DNA of 64,000 bases, from the NCBI GenBank assembly GCA_029260015.1, contig JAJDEB010000033.1:1-64000 (forward strand). The letters are read 5' to 3'. Under the pieces are notes generated by a model. That model did not search any database. It was not told the origin of the DNA and saw only the letters and a list, made by a program, of their open reading frames with translations. Origin of the DNA: Phycisphaerae bacterium (GTDB lineage Bacteria; Planctomycetota; Phycisphaerae; UBA1845). Every line of letters begins with the position of its first letter. Position 1 is the stretch's first letter. Positions 26,141 to 35,227 of the stretch are shown here, in pieces. The translations under genes were made by a program, and so were the position numbers.

Positions 26141-27301
26141 ATGAGTGATACGATGGAAATCGTCAGGTTATTCACGATTGCGTTGTTGATTGCGGTCACC
26201 GCGGTGGGGATACCGTACTTTGCATTCGTGCTGGTCACTGCACCGATGCGGCGACAATCAACGATTCAGTTGGTCGTCGCCCAACTCGCTGCAACCGTTC
26301 GACAGCACATTCCGCTCGCGACGGGTTTGGCTATCGCGGCGACCTCAGAACCCCCGCGCGTTCGGCGACGCCTTCGAGGCATGAGTCGGCTGATCGGAAA
26401 GGGGCGTAAGCTTTCTGATGCGATGCGATCCGCGTTTCCCGAGTGTCCGGGCCTGCTGATCAGTCTCGTCGATGCGGGCGAGCGATCCGGGCAACTACCC
26501 GCAGCGGTCCAGCAAGTCGAACAATACGTCCGCGACAATTCACGATTCTCTGGAACACGGGTCGAAACGCCGTTGCCATACGCGATTGTTATTCTGACTT
26601 CCGCTCTTTTCGTGACGTTTGTGGTAATGGTTGTGGTCGTTCCTAAGATTAAAGAGATATTCAGAGACTTCAATGTCGGAGCAATGCATGGCGCTTACAA
26701 CTTAATCATCGTTTCCAAAATCATGGCAATCATGCTCACGGTCCTCGTGTTTATGCTACCGATTTCCCTCTGGATTCGCATCAAACCACGCAAGACGCCG
26801 ATTCCCTCAACGCTGAGTCGCGCAGCCGACTGGGTTCGGTGGCACACACCGGGACTATCCAAGTTGGAGTTCGGCCAAGGCATGTCTACCGCGTTTAGCA
26901 CCATGGAATTCTGTGTACATAGTGGAATGAATTTGCACGAAGCCGTCGCAATTGCGTCTCGCCTCGACATCAACTGGAACCTGAGGCAAAAACTGCTCCG
27001 ATTGTCATCCGAACTCTCGCACGGCACCGATGTTCGCGACGCTGCAAAAACGGCCGATGTCGGAGGCATTGCCGCGATCGTGTTGGCCAGCGGGGCACGG
27101 CAACGCAATATGACAGCCGCCCTTCGTTTCGCGGCGGACTATTACGGCAGCATGATTTCGCGCTGGTGGGCATTTCTGCGCAACATCTCCTGGCCCATCT
27201 GCACGCTTCTGCTCGCTTGCATGATCGGGTCGCTGGTGTTCTCGCTGTTTCAACCCCTCGTATTACTGATTGACGCCACGTTGTTGTCAACGGGATTGTA
27301 G
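26141..27301 (+). CDS. GspF-type inner-membrane platform protein (copy 2, divergent)
   Basis: A 386-residue paralogue of the preceding gene. Signs of the F domain are GKGRKLSDAMRSAFPECPGLLISLVDAGERSGQLPAA, where the DAGE-SGxL pattern is typical, and hydrophobic segments at about residues 10-30, 150-170, 190-215 and the C terminus. It lacks the N-terminal cytoplasmic MPxFxYxA segment of standard GspF, so it may be a specialised partner of copy 1. It lies 20 bases downstream and ends three bases before the pseudopilin gene. Confidence 0.83.
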   Translation: MSDTMEIVRLFTIALLIAVTAVGIPYFAFVLVTAPMRRQSTIQLVVAQLAATVRQHIPLATGLAIAATSEPPRVRRRLRGMSRLIGKGRKLSDAMRSAFPECPGLLISLVDAGERSGQLPAAVQQVEQYVRDNSRFSGTRVETPLPYAIVILTSALFVTFVVMVVVVPKIKEIFRDFNVGAMHGAYNLIIVSKIMAIMLTVLVFMLPISLWIRIKPRKTPIPSTLSRAADWVRWHTPGLSKLEFGQGMSTAFSTMEFCVHSGMNLHEAVAIASRLDINWNLRQKLLRLSSELSHGTDVRDAAKTADVGGIAAIVLASGARQRNMTAALRFAADYYGSMISRWWAFLRNISWPICTLLLACMIGSLVFSLFQPLVLLIDATLLSTGL

Positions 27302-27303
27302 AC

Positions 27304-27690
27304 ATGAATTCAAAACAGAAACTCCGACGCCGTGGTACGTTCCTGGTGGAAGCAGCTGCATCGGTCGCCGTACTCAGCATCGTTGTCGGGCTGGCACTAA
27401 CTGCGACGCTGCAATTCGCGAAGGTGCAAGATCATTACCACAAGCGGATGGCCGCCTCCTGGGCAGCGGAAGCGCAGATGGAACGATACATTGCAGGTGC
27501 TCCGATTGACTCGCTACCACCCGAAGGAACCGTCGCCGAAAACATTTCTCTGGAAACCAAAATCGCACCGGGCACAGGTCAATGGGAGCAATTCACTCTC
27601 GTGACTGTGACCGCCCAAATCGAAAACCGAAGGGGAAAACCCGTCATCGAGTCGGTCCGATGTTTTCTGCCGCAGGAGGCAAATCCATGA
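27304..27690 (+). CDS. pseudopilin (GspI-like)
   Basis: A 128-residue protein with a prepilin leader and N-methylation site: RRRG then TFLVE, with Glu at +5 and a hydrophobic helix (AAASVAVLSIVVGLALTA). The small soluble domain follows. This pattern defines type IV pilin-like proteins cut by prepilin peptidase. Size and position suggest the minor pseudopilin GspI. It overlaps the next gene by four bases (ATGA). Confidence 0.82.
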   Translation: MNSKQKLRRRGTFLVEAAASVAVLSIVVGLALTATLQFAKVQDHYHKRMAASWAAEAQMERYIAGAPIDSLPPEGTVAENISLETKIAPGTGQWEQFTLVTVTAQIENRRGKPVIESVRCFLPQEANP

Positions 27691-28196
27691 TTCATCGCAA
27701 CCGACGCCCGAAAGCGCTGGGGCTGATCACGATGATTGCCATCGTACCGATCATGCTCGTGATCACGACCATCTCGGCGATGCTGATTAGCCGGGTACTC
27801 CGCGTGCAGCGCGAGGCGACCTACCGCGTCGTCAACACCGAAACCGCAACCCGCCTCGTCGATCATCTGCGTTCAGATGCGGCAAACGCGACAAGCGTGA
27901 CGCTGGATGAATCAGGTAGCAAGCTGATACTGGTCGGTCAAGACAATGAAGATCCCATCGACTACACGATCTCCGGCGATACCATATCGCGCGTCGCACC
28001 AGTCAGTCTGGCATCGTCGATTTCGAATTGGAAGTTCAAGCACGCCACCATCGATTTGTCGCTGGAGAAGCTGCCAACAACCGCCGGGCTGATTTGGGTT
28101 ACCGTCGAATACCAGGTCGAATTGCGTAAGCGGGTGATCGATGTGGCGAAAATGTCGACGGCCATTCATGTGGGTGACGGGGAGGTTGAACGATGA
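27687..28196 (+). CDS. pseudopilin-like protein (GspJ-like position)
   Basis: A 169-residue protein with a basic N terminus (MIHRNRRPKALG) and one hydrophobic helix (LITMIAIVPIMLVITTISAM). It lacks the Glu+5 of canonical pilins. The rest looks like a small mixed alpha/beta domain. AGGAGG lies just before the ATG, which overlaps the previous stop. By order it occupies the GspJ place. No confident family match; assignment rests on context and topology. Confidence 0.7.
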   Translation: MIHRNRRPKALGLITMIAIVPIMLVITTISAMLISRVLRVQREATYRVVNTETATRLVDHLRSDAANATSVTLDESGSKLILVGQDNEDPIDYTISGDTISRVAPVSLASSISNWKFKHATIDLSLEKLPTTAGLIWVTVEYQVELRKRVIDVAKMSTAIHVGDGEVER

Positions 28197-28573
28197 GACA
28201 CAGATCGCACCGACGCGCACTATCGATGGTGATCGTTTTGGCAGTGATGGCGCTGGTCGCAGGCGTCATAGCAGGATTGACCTACCAGTCTGCGGCCCTG
28301 CACCAACAGTTACGCAACCAACGCATGCAGACGATGGCCCGCTTCAGCACCTACAGCGCCGACGCCCTGCTTCACGGCATGGATTCTGCGGCAACGAGAT
28401 TGATCGACGAACCACTTGAATTGGATTTGGAATCTCTGCAATCGGCGGGCATGACCGGCAAAGGAACGCTTCAATGCACAGCAACGGACGAAGAACCATC
28501 GTGCGAAATTGACATTCTTGTGCGGCTTTCAAGACAAAGCCATCGACGACGCACGCCATTTACACCCAAATGA
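28193..28573 (+). CDS. short GspK/PilX-like protein, possibly frameshifted
   Basis: A 126-residue protein with basic N terminus and one membrane helix (LSMVIVLAVMALVAGVIAGL), followed by ARFSTYSADALLHGMDSAATRL. It overlaps the previous gene by ATGA. Real GspK proteins are about 300 residues. The last 14 residues (RQSHRRRTPFTPK) are oddly basic. Near 28530, losing one T would replace them with LQDKAIDDARHLHPNE, which reads more like the preceding protein. So a frameshift or sequencing error near the 3' end is possible. Confidence 0.62.
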   Translation: MRHRSHRRALSMVIVLAVMALVAGVIAGLTYQSAALHQQLRNQRMQTMARFSTYSADALLHGMDSAATRLIDEPLELDLESLQSAGMTGKGTLQCTATDEEPSCEIDILVRLSRQSHRRRTPFTPK

Positions 28574-28628
28574 AATCAAGATCGATAATCGGACGGGCGC
28601 AAACGCAAACCAACCAACGCCGATGATC

Positions 28629-29864
28629 TCACTCCGCCAGCTTCTTGATTCGGACAACCAAGTCGTCGTCCCACGACTCCAAGTATTGCTCCATCGAAGT
28701 CAGGATTTCCGCAGCGTACTCAGGCCCATCGGATAGCTGTTCCAGAATTGATACGGTTCGCCCGATTTCTTCCTGGCTTCGGCGCCATCGCCAAGCGGCA
28801 CGAGGGGCCTTTCCGATGCCGATGTACTGACGGAATCGCCCGCTGTATGTTTCATCAACCCAACTGGCGACCTCGGTCTTATCCATGGCCAACATGACGT
28901 CGTGCAGGTCTGGATCGTATTCGCGAAAGTCCGGGCGCGGTGGCGGCTCCCATAGGGGCGGATAATCGTCGAGTTGATGCTTTGACATCAGCCTCAATCC
29001 ATCACCGATTCTATCGGACGTCAGAAGCGCCTCAGTTTGGTATCGCAGGTGCTGCCCAGGCTGCGTTAGCGGCAGGACGGCCAACCAGACCAAAACACTC
29101 GCAACGGAGGTTCGCCAGATACTAGCCGACGCATTCGTGCGGGGTGAAAGCTCGACGCACTTCCAAGCGGGCAACTTGCAAATGAGGACAACTAACGTAC
29201 CAATTAGCCAGATCGGCATCGTTAATATTCCAAGGTACATCACGACAACCGCAGTTTCGTTAATTACTGCCGCCCGATCAGACAAATGAATTCCGCCCAT
29301 GAAATTCAACACGGGAAATGGCATGAATTCCAGAGCGATCTGCATCGTCATATCGGCAAACAGCATGACCGCAAATGTCGACGCGGCGATGCTGCCACCA
29401 AAAAACACCACAACGATGCGGATCATCAGCACGACCCGCCAGAATGAAACGATTTTCAAGAACCACATGTTCGCAATCACCGAGTCGAGTGGATCAAGAA
29501 ATCGCTCGACCGGTATGGCATAGACCCATGCAAGCGGTGCCGTCATCCAGAATAACGCAAGAAAGCTGCAGTATGTTTGGAAGAAACCGATGCCCATTGC
29601 ACCGCGTCTCTTGGCGATGACGAACAGTAATGTGAACAGGATAAACGAGGCGGCTAGCGACGCACCCGCAGAAATGAGAACGTGCCACGGTTCGGCGACG
29701 AGATACTCCGCGTCGTACTCGCGGGCGAAGCCTGCCGACAAGGTCAGAAGAAAACCAATCAGCAACCCGCTTTTGCACCGGGCGATATCGCATATTGCCT
29801 GGCGACTGCCGAATAGAAAACGAAAGATCGTTGAGATTTTCAAACTGTGCGCTTCGATTTCCAT
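28629..29864 (-). CDS. polytopic membrane protein of unknown function
   Basis: A 411-residue protein with about six or seven hydrophobic segments between residues 30 and 285 (for example CKSGLLIGFLLTLSAG, ILFTLLFVIA and VVVFFGGSIAASTFAVMLF). A hydrophilic C-terminal third follows. No family recognised. Its start overlaps the end of the radical SAM gene by 25 bases, so the two are co-transcribed and translationally coupled. It converges with the gsp operon. Confidence 0.75.
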   Translation of the reverse strand: MEIEAHSLKISTIFRFLFGSRQAICDIARCKSGLLIGFLLTLSAGFAREYDAEYLVAEPWHVLISAGASLAASFILFTLLFVIAKRRGAMGIGFFQTYCSFLALFWMTAPLAWVYAIPVERFLDPLDSVIANMWFLKIVSFWRVVLMIRIVVVFFGGSIAASTFAVMLFADMTMQIALEFMPFPVLNFMGGIHLSDRAAVINETAVVVMYLGILTMPIWLIGTLVVLICKLPAWKCVELSPRTNASASIWRTSVASVLVWLAVLPLTQPGQHLRYQTEALLTSDRIGDGLRLMSKHQLDDYPPLWEPPPRPDFREYDPDLHDVMLAMDKTEVASWVDETYSGRFRQYIGIGKAPRAAWRWRRSQEEIGRTVSILEQLSDGPEYAAEILTSMEQYLESWDDDLVVRIKKLAE

Positions 29865-31144
29865 ATTTCTCTTTTTCGGCGCGATCGACGGGCGACCAAC
29901 GCGTCACTGAACACAGTGGTGATCAATTCCCGAAACGCGGTTTCCAGTTCGCAAGCGCTCATCCGATCCGGCTGATAGGTCACGTCGAACAAGGTGTAGT
30001 GCGTCCAGTCACGATCCGCAAGCAAGCGTCCCTGCTTCTTTAGCCGTGCGTACAACGCCGTTCCCGGAAACGGTGTCAGCAGCGTCAACTGAATGTCTGC
30101 AAGGTCGGCATCGATAATAAACTTTGCGAGTGCGTCAATCGACTCGCGCGTTTCCCCATCACTACCTACGATAAAGCAGCCGATGACCGCAATACCATGG
30201 GCTTGTATCTTCGCGATTGCCTCCATCATCTGTTCAATACGCGACGCCTTCGCCCCCATTCCGCCATGAACGTGAACAAGCGATTCGATGCCGACCAGCA
30301 CTTGAACGCATCCCGACAGCGCCAACCGCTTGAGCAGTTCCTGATTCAGACCGATCCGCCAATCTGCTTCTGTGAAGTATTTGATCTTGCTACCTGCAAG
30401 CGCATCGAGCAACTCCGAATGATCACCGCCACCCGCGAACGTATTGTCGTCGGCTAACTCGACCAATCGAGAACCGTTGACCTGGCGGATGGCCCGCAAC
30501 TCGCGAGCGATTAGTTCGACGGGTTTTCGACGAAACGGACCCAGCAATCGACTTGCCCCGCAAAAATCGCAGGCAAAAGGACAACCCCTTTGCGTTTGAA
30601 CGGTCATTCTGGGGCGAGCGCCCGCAGGCAACAAGTCGAACCGGGGCAAAGGCGAGCGCGCGAGTTCAAACGGTGCGTCCGCCCGATACACGGGCTGGAG
30701 AGTGCCGGCGGCTGCGTCGCTCAGGATTTGCAGCCACACAGACTCGCCTTCGCCGATCACGACAGCATCGCAATGTTGCCGCACCTCGTCGGAGCATGTG
30801 GTCGCGTGAAGTCCGCCGATGACCACGGGGATTCCGGCTTGTCGTACCTCGTCGGCGACATCGTAGGCTTCATGTATAGAAGCCGTCAGCGCAGAGAAAG
30901 CAGCAACAGTTGGTTTGGTCGCGATGATCGAATCTACAAGCAATGACTTGCTTGTTGCGGATTCGTGATAGCTCTGGGTCCAATCGTCGGGTGTCAGTCC
31001 TGCAAGGGTCAACAATCCTAGGGCGGGTAGGTGTGCAATTTCGGTTGCGCGTGTGCTCAATCCGGGTAGCGACATACCGAGTTCGCGCATCGATTGTTCA
31101 CGAACGCGCAACCCAGTAAACGGAACCAGTGCGATGTGGGGCAT
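29840..31144 (-). CDS. B12-binding domain radical SAM protein
   Basis: A 434-residue protein. The N-terminal ~150 residues form a B12-binding-like Rossmann domain (AGIPVVIGGLHATTCSDEV, VVIGEGESVWLQIL). The radical SAM core follows with QRGCPFACDFCGASR, the CxxxCxxC that holds the 4Fe-4S cluster. The C terminus resembles the methylthiotransferase-like group (LLTPFPGTALYARLKKQGRL). Members often methylate or rearrange unactivated carbons; the substrate is unknown. GAGG precedes the ATG. It is the first gene of a two-gene operon with a membrane protein. Confidence 0.9.
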   Translation of the reverse strand: MPHIALVPFTGLRVREQSMRELGMSLPGLSTRATEIAHLPALGLLTLAGLTPDDWTQSYHESATSKSLLVDSIIATKPTVAAFSALTASIHEAYDVADEVRQAGIPVVIGGLHATTCSDEVRQHCDAVVIGEGESVWLQILSDAAAGTLQPVYRADAPFELARSPLPRFDLLPAGARPRMTVQTQRGCPFACDFCGASRLLGPFRRKPVELIARELRAIRQVNGSRLVELADDNTFAGGGDHSELLDALAGSKIKYFTEADWRIGLNQELLKRLALSGCVQVLVGIESLVHVHGGMGAKASRIEQMMEAIAKIQAHGIAVIGCFIVGSDGETRESIDALAKFIIDADLADIQLTLLTPFPGTALYARLKKQGRLLADRDWTHYTLFDVTYQPDRMSACELETAFRELITTVFSDALVARRSRRKREIWKSKRTV

Positions 31145-31334
31145 GTGCTTACCTCGGTGTAAATCTCGCAGCGCAGATGCACTGCAGCTTATTTGAAGCG
31201 GTTGCGAACATCAATGAAAACGCCTCGCTTGCCGTGGTCGGCGGCGACGTGTAGGCTTTTGGCGTTTCGATCGAGTCGTTTAAAGAATAAAACGACTCCA
31301 AACTTCAACAAACTGTCTGTCTTGGAGACTTCCG

Positions 31335-31883
31335 ATGATCCGTTCAATCAAGCTTCGTATATTACTGCTGGCCGTTTGTTTCAGCACGCTGCAACTGGGT
31401 TGCAGCAAACGAAGAGACGTCGTCGTTTACGAGCAGGTCGATCGTGGCCATATCTGTTCGCATAGCTGCCTCGATCATCACTATGTGGACGACCGTGTTG
31501 TCTACGTCTCCGGACATCGTCATTCGAACAACTGTGGCCACTATTGGGACGGTGGTCGTTGGCGCATGAATCGCGCAGCCCGTTTGAATCCAAGACAGTA
31601 TCGCCGCGAACCCATCCACCTCAAAGATCGACACGGGCATTACAACCGCCCGAAACCTAAATATCGCGACCGCGACGATCATCAAAACAGGCGTCGTGAC
31701 GGCGACGATCGACGTATCAACAATTCGCGCCGAGACCGCGACGATCGTCAGAGAAACATCCGTGACAACCGAAAAGACCGACGTGATCGCCGCGACGAGC
31801 GAAAGGTGCTTCGGAGTCGTCAACAAACGCATACTAAATCAGAGGACACGATGGGACAGAAACGCTCATCGGATCGCGACTAG
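31335..31883 (+). CDS. basic lipoprotein with Arg/Asp-rich tail
   Basis: A 182-residue protein. A lipoprotein signal ends in LQLGC. Residues ~45-75 are rich in His and Cys (HICSHSCLDHHY, GHRHSNNCGHYWDGGRW), suggesting metal binding. The last ~90 residues are almost all Arg, Asp, Asn and Lys (blocks such as RRDRDDRQRNIRDNRKDRRD) and are probably disordered. GGAG lies nine bases before the ATG. No family recognised; the tail might bind polyanions. Confidence 0.75.
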   Translation: MIRSIKLRILLLAVCFSTLQLGCSKRRDVVVYEQVDRGHICSHSCLDHHYVDDRVVYVSGHRHSNNCGHYWDGGRWRMNRAARLNPRQYRREPIHLKDRHGHYNRPKPKYRDRDDHQNRRRDGDDRRINNSRRDRDDRQRNIRDNRKDRRDRRDERKVLRSRQQTHTKSEDTMGQKRSSDRD

Positions 31884-32179
31884 TCGGCTCAGCCGGCCTA
31901 TGAACAGGTTCAATTCCGCGTGTTCTGACATCAATAAATTCGCCCACGGGGGCCCGTCGGCCAATTCGCTGACGGGTCACCTTTAGGGAGGACCGTGCCC
32001 ACCATCGTTGCGAATGGGTCGCCCTGTCTCGATGACGCAGATAAGCATCCGTCAAATCTTGTCCCGCCCGGTTGCGATCACCCCGCCAATTCTCAAAAAT
32101 ACAACGTTTACATGATTCGCTGTGCCGCCTGAGAATGGCAAACACAATATCGCAAACTCATTAACTTTGGAGAATAGCC

Positions 32180-34258
32180 ATTAGGAACCATCCCAACTAC
32201 GCGATCGTCGCCGCCGTTTGCGCGGGCATTGTTGTCGCAGCCGCTCGGGCTGGCGATGTTTCCGACAATCGCCTGCAGCTTCTCGATGTATTCGAACTTG
32301 AACTCGCTGCCGACCCGCGCATCGCGCCCGACGGCGAATCGATCGTCTATGTGCGCACGTCCATGGACATCATGAAAGACGCGAAGCGATCGACCCTTTG
32401 GACAATCGATTTTGACGGCAGCAATCATCGGCCGCTCACTGCGAGTCAGCACGATCAAAACTCACCGCGCTTTTCGCCCGATGGCAAGCGGCTTCTTTTT
32501 GTCTCCAGCGAAAACGGATCGTCGCAAATCTATGTGCGCTGGCTCGACACGGGCCAAGAGGCACGGCTCACGCAACTGCCGCGCGGTCCGCGAGGACTGA
32601 CCTGGTCGCCCGACGGGAAGCAAATTGCATTCTCCATGCTGGTACCGGACTCCGACGAGCCGTTCGTCAAGATGCCCAAAAAACCCAAGGACGCAGAGTG
32701 GGCGGAACCGGCGAAGGTTATTCGCAAGCTGCAATACCGAGCCGACGGACGCGGCTACCTTGAGGATGGATTCTCGCAACTGTTTGTTCTCTCTGCCGAT
32801 GGCGGTACACCGCGGCAAGTCACCTCGGGTGAATTCAATCACAACGGTTCGCCCGAATGGACGCCGGACGGCCGCTCGTTGATTTTCTCAGCCAACCGTC
32901 ACGACGAATGGGAGTTCGACACGCTTAACTCCGAAGTCTACGAAGTCATCCTCGAAACAGGCGAAATCAAACCGCTGACTGATCGCCAAGGTCCGGACGG
33001 TTCGCCGACAATCTCGCCCGACGGAAACCGGATTGCCTATATCGGTTTTGACGACAAGCGCCAGGGTTACGAAACACAAAAGATCTATATGATGAATCGC
33101 GACGGCAGCGGGTCGAAATTGGTCAGCGGTTCGCTTGACCGCGACGCGTCTGATTTGGTTTGGAATGCCAACGGGGATGGCGTGTATTTTCAATACTCCG
33201 ACCAAGGCGACACCAAAATCGCTTACGCCAAACTCGATGGAACGATCGAAACGCTGACGGAAAATGTCGGCGGACTGTCACTGGGTCGCCCCTATTCCGG
33301 CGGTTCGTTCACCGTTTCAAACAACGGGCGGATCGCGTTCACCCACACGTCTCCAACACACCCGGCTGATGTCGCCGTTTTTGAAAAAGGCCAAAAGGCC
33401 CGGCGAATCACGACACTCAACGACGACCTCTTCAGTTTCCGCATGCTGGGTGCGGTGGAAGAAATCTGGTATCCGTCAAGCTTCGATGGACGCAAGATAC
33501 AAGGTTGGATCGTCAAGCCACCCGACTTCGACCCAAGCAAGAAGTACCCGCTCATTCTCGAAATCCACGGCGGGCCCTTTGCGAATTATGGCAACCGCTT
33601 CACAGCCGAAATTCAGCTTTACGCAGCGGCTGGCTACGTCGTGCTATACGCCAACCCCCGTGGCAGCACCAGTTACGGTCAGGAATTCGGAAACCTGATT
33701 CATCACAATTACCCGAGCGAAGACTATGACGATTTGATGTCGGGCGTCTATACAGTCATCAAAAAGGGTTACGTCGATCCGGATAAACTATTCGTCACTG
33801 GAGGCAGCGGTGGTGGCGTGCTGACCAGTTGGATCATCGGCAAGACCGATCGCTTCGCAGCCGCCGTCGTGGCTAAACCGGTCATCAACTGGTTGAGCTT
33901 TGCGCTGACCGCCGACTTTTACACATTCTTCCATCAGTACTGGTTTGACGACTATCCGTGGAACGCGCCCGAAGAATACATGCGCCGCTCGCCGCTGTCG
34001 CTGGTTGGGAATGTCAAAACGCCGACGATGCTGCTGACCGGTGAGGAAGATTACCGTACACCGATCAGCGAATCGGAACAGTACTATCAGGCTTTGAAAC
34101 TCTGCAAGGTGGAAGCGGTGATGGTTCGCGTACCCGGAGCTTCGCACAGTATCGCCTCGCGGCCCAGCCGCTTAATTGCCAAGGTCGCACACATTTTGAA
34201 ATGGTTTGACGATCACGGCGGAAAAGACAAAACCGACAAGGACGCTGCCGGATCATGA
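32180..34258 (+). CDS. S9 family prolyl-oligopeptidase-like peptidase, apparent ATT start
   Basis: A 692-residue exported serine peptidase. The N-terminal beta-propeller has WD40-like TolB blades (FSPDGKRLLFVSS, WSPDGKQIAFSM, WTPDGRSLIFSAN). The C-terminal alpha/beta hydrolase domain has Ser in GGSGGG, Asp in GEEDYRTP and His in PGASHSI. A standard-start search begins only at GTG 32351 and would cut off the signal peptide and first blade. Reading back, the frame stays open to a stop at 32162-32164. An ATT at 32180 lies seven bases after TTTGGAGA. It gives IRNHPNYAIVAAVCAG and a clear signal peptide. No ATG, GTG or TTG exists in that stretch. The stop overlaps the next gene's ATG. Confidence 0.88.
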   Translation: MRNHPNYAIVAAVCAGIVVAAARAGDVSDNRLQLLDVFELELAADPRIAPDGESIVYVRTSMDIMKDAKRSTLWTIDFDGSNHRPLTASQHDQNSPRFSPDGKRLLFVSSENGSSQIYVRWLDTGQEARLTQLPRGPRGLTWSPDGKQIAFSMLVPDSDEPFVKMPKKPKDAEWAEPAKVIRKLQYRADGRGYLEDGFSQLFVLSADGGTPRQVTSGEFNHNGSPEWTPDGRSLIFSANRHDEWEFDTLNSEVYEVILETGEIKPLTDRQGPDGSPTISPDGNRIAYIGFDDKRQGYETQKIYMMNRDGSGSKLVSGSLDRDASDLVWNANGDGVYFQYSDQGDTKIAYAKLDGTIETLTENVGGLSLGRPYSGGSFTVSNNGRIAFTHTSPTHPADVAVFEKGQKARRITTLNDDLFSFRMLGAVEEIWYPSSFDGRKIQGWIVKPPDFDPSKKYPLILEIHGGPFANYGNRFTAEIQLYAAAGYVVLYANPRGSTSYGQEFGNLIHHNYPSEDYDDLMSGVYTVIKKGYVDPDKLFVTGGSGGGVLTSWIIGKTDRFAAAVVAKPVINWLSFALTADFYTFFHQYWFDDYPWNAPEEYMRRSPLSLVGNVKTPTMLLTGEEDYRTPISESEQYYQALKLCKVEAVMVRVPGASHSIASRPSRLIAKVAHILKWFDDHGGKDKTDKDAAGS

Positions 34259-35184
34259 AAGTCGCCATCGCTCAGATCGCCCCAGTATTTATGAATCGTG
34301 ATGCCACCGTCGCCCGCGTCGTCGAATCCATCGAACATGCCGGCAAGCAAGACTGCGCCCTCGTCGCATTCGGCGAATCGCTGATACCCGCGTATCCGTT
34401 TTGGCTGGGTCGCACTGGTGGCGCGAAGTTTAATGACGATCGCCAAAAGGCATGGCACGCGCGATACCTTTTCGAATCCGTCGCAGTCGAAGCAGGACAT
34501 TTGAAACCAATCACCGATGCAGCCAAGCGCTCGAAAGTCGCCGTCATTGTCGGCATCGCAGAACGGCCGCTGGATCGCGGTGGCCATACGATTTACTGCT
34601 CGCGCGTCTTTATCAGCAGCATGGGCGAAATTCTTTCGATCCACCGAAAACTCATGCCCACATACGAAGAGCGATTATCATGGGGCATGGGCGACGGTGC
34701 GGGTTTGGTCACGCATCGCGTCGGACCGTTTACCGTTGGAGCGCTCAACTGCTGGGAAAATTGGATGCCTCTCGCGCGAACTGCGTTATATGCCCAGGGT
34801 GAAAACCTGCACGTCGCATTGTGGCCGGGGTCCGTTCGGCTGACTTCGGACATCACGCGATTCATCGCCCTTGAATCACGGTCGTACGTCATCTCGGCGT
34901 CGGCGATGCTTTCTGAAAAGGATCTGCCCGGCGACTTGCCTGATCGCGACGAACTCGCGACGCCCGATGAGATTCTGTTTGACGGTGGCTCGTGCGTCGC
35001 ATCACCGGATGGATCGTGGTTGGTCGAGCCTGTCGTTGGTCGCGAAGAATTGATCGTATGCGATCTGGATATGGATGCGGTTTTCAAAGAACGTCAGAAC
35101 TTCGATGCGGTTGGCCACTACAGTCGCCCGGACGTTCTGCAACTCAAGATCAATCGTGCGCGTGACGCGACCCTCGCCGAATAG
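34255..35184 (+). CDS. nitrilase / carbon-nitrogen hydrolase family protein
   Basis: A 309-residue cytoplasmic enzyme of the nitrilase superfamily. The catalytic Glu-Lys-Cys set is visible: Glu in AFGESLIPAYPFW, Lys in IHRKLMPTYEERL and Cys in ALNCWENWMPLAR. The CWENWMPL pattern is close to true nitrilases (nitrile to carboxylic acid plus ammonia), though amidase activity cannot be excluded. It overlaps the upstream peptidase by four bases (ATGA), implying co-translation. Confidence 0.93.
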   Translation: MKVAIAQIAPVFMNRDATVARVVESIEHAGKQDCALVAFGESLIPAYPFWLGRTGGAKFNDDRQKAWHARYLFESVAVEAGHLKPITDAAKRSKVAVIVGIAERPLDRGGHTIYCSRVFISSMGEILSIHRKLMPTYEERLSWGMGDGAGLVTHRVGPFTVGALNCWENWMPLARTALYAQGENLHVALWPGSVRLTSDITRFIALESRSYVISASAMLSEKDLPGDLPDRDELATPDEILFDGGSCVASPDGSWLVEPVVGREELIVCDLDMDAVFKERQNFDAVGHYSRPDVLQLKINRARDATLAE

Positions 35185-35227
35185 TCAGGCAAAGCATCCG
35201 AATTCAAAGCTTCAGACGCTCAATCTA

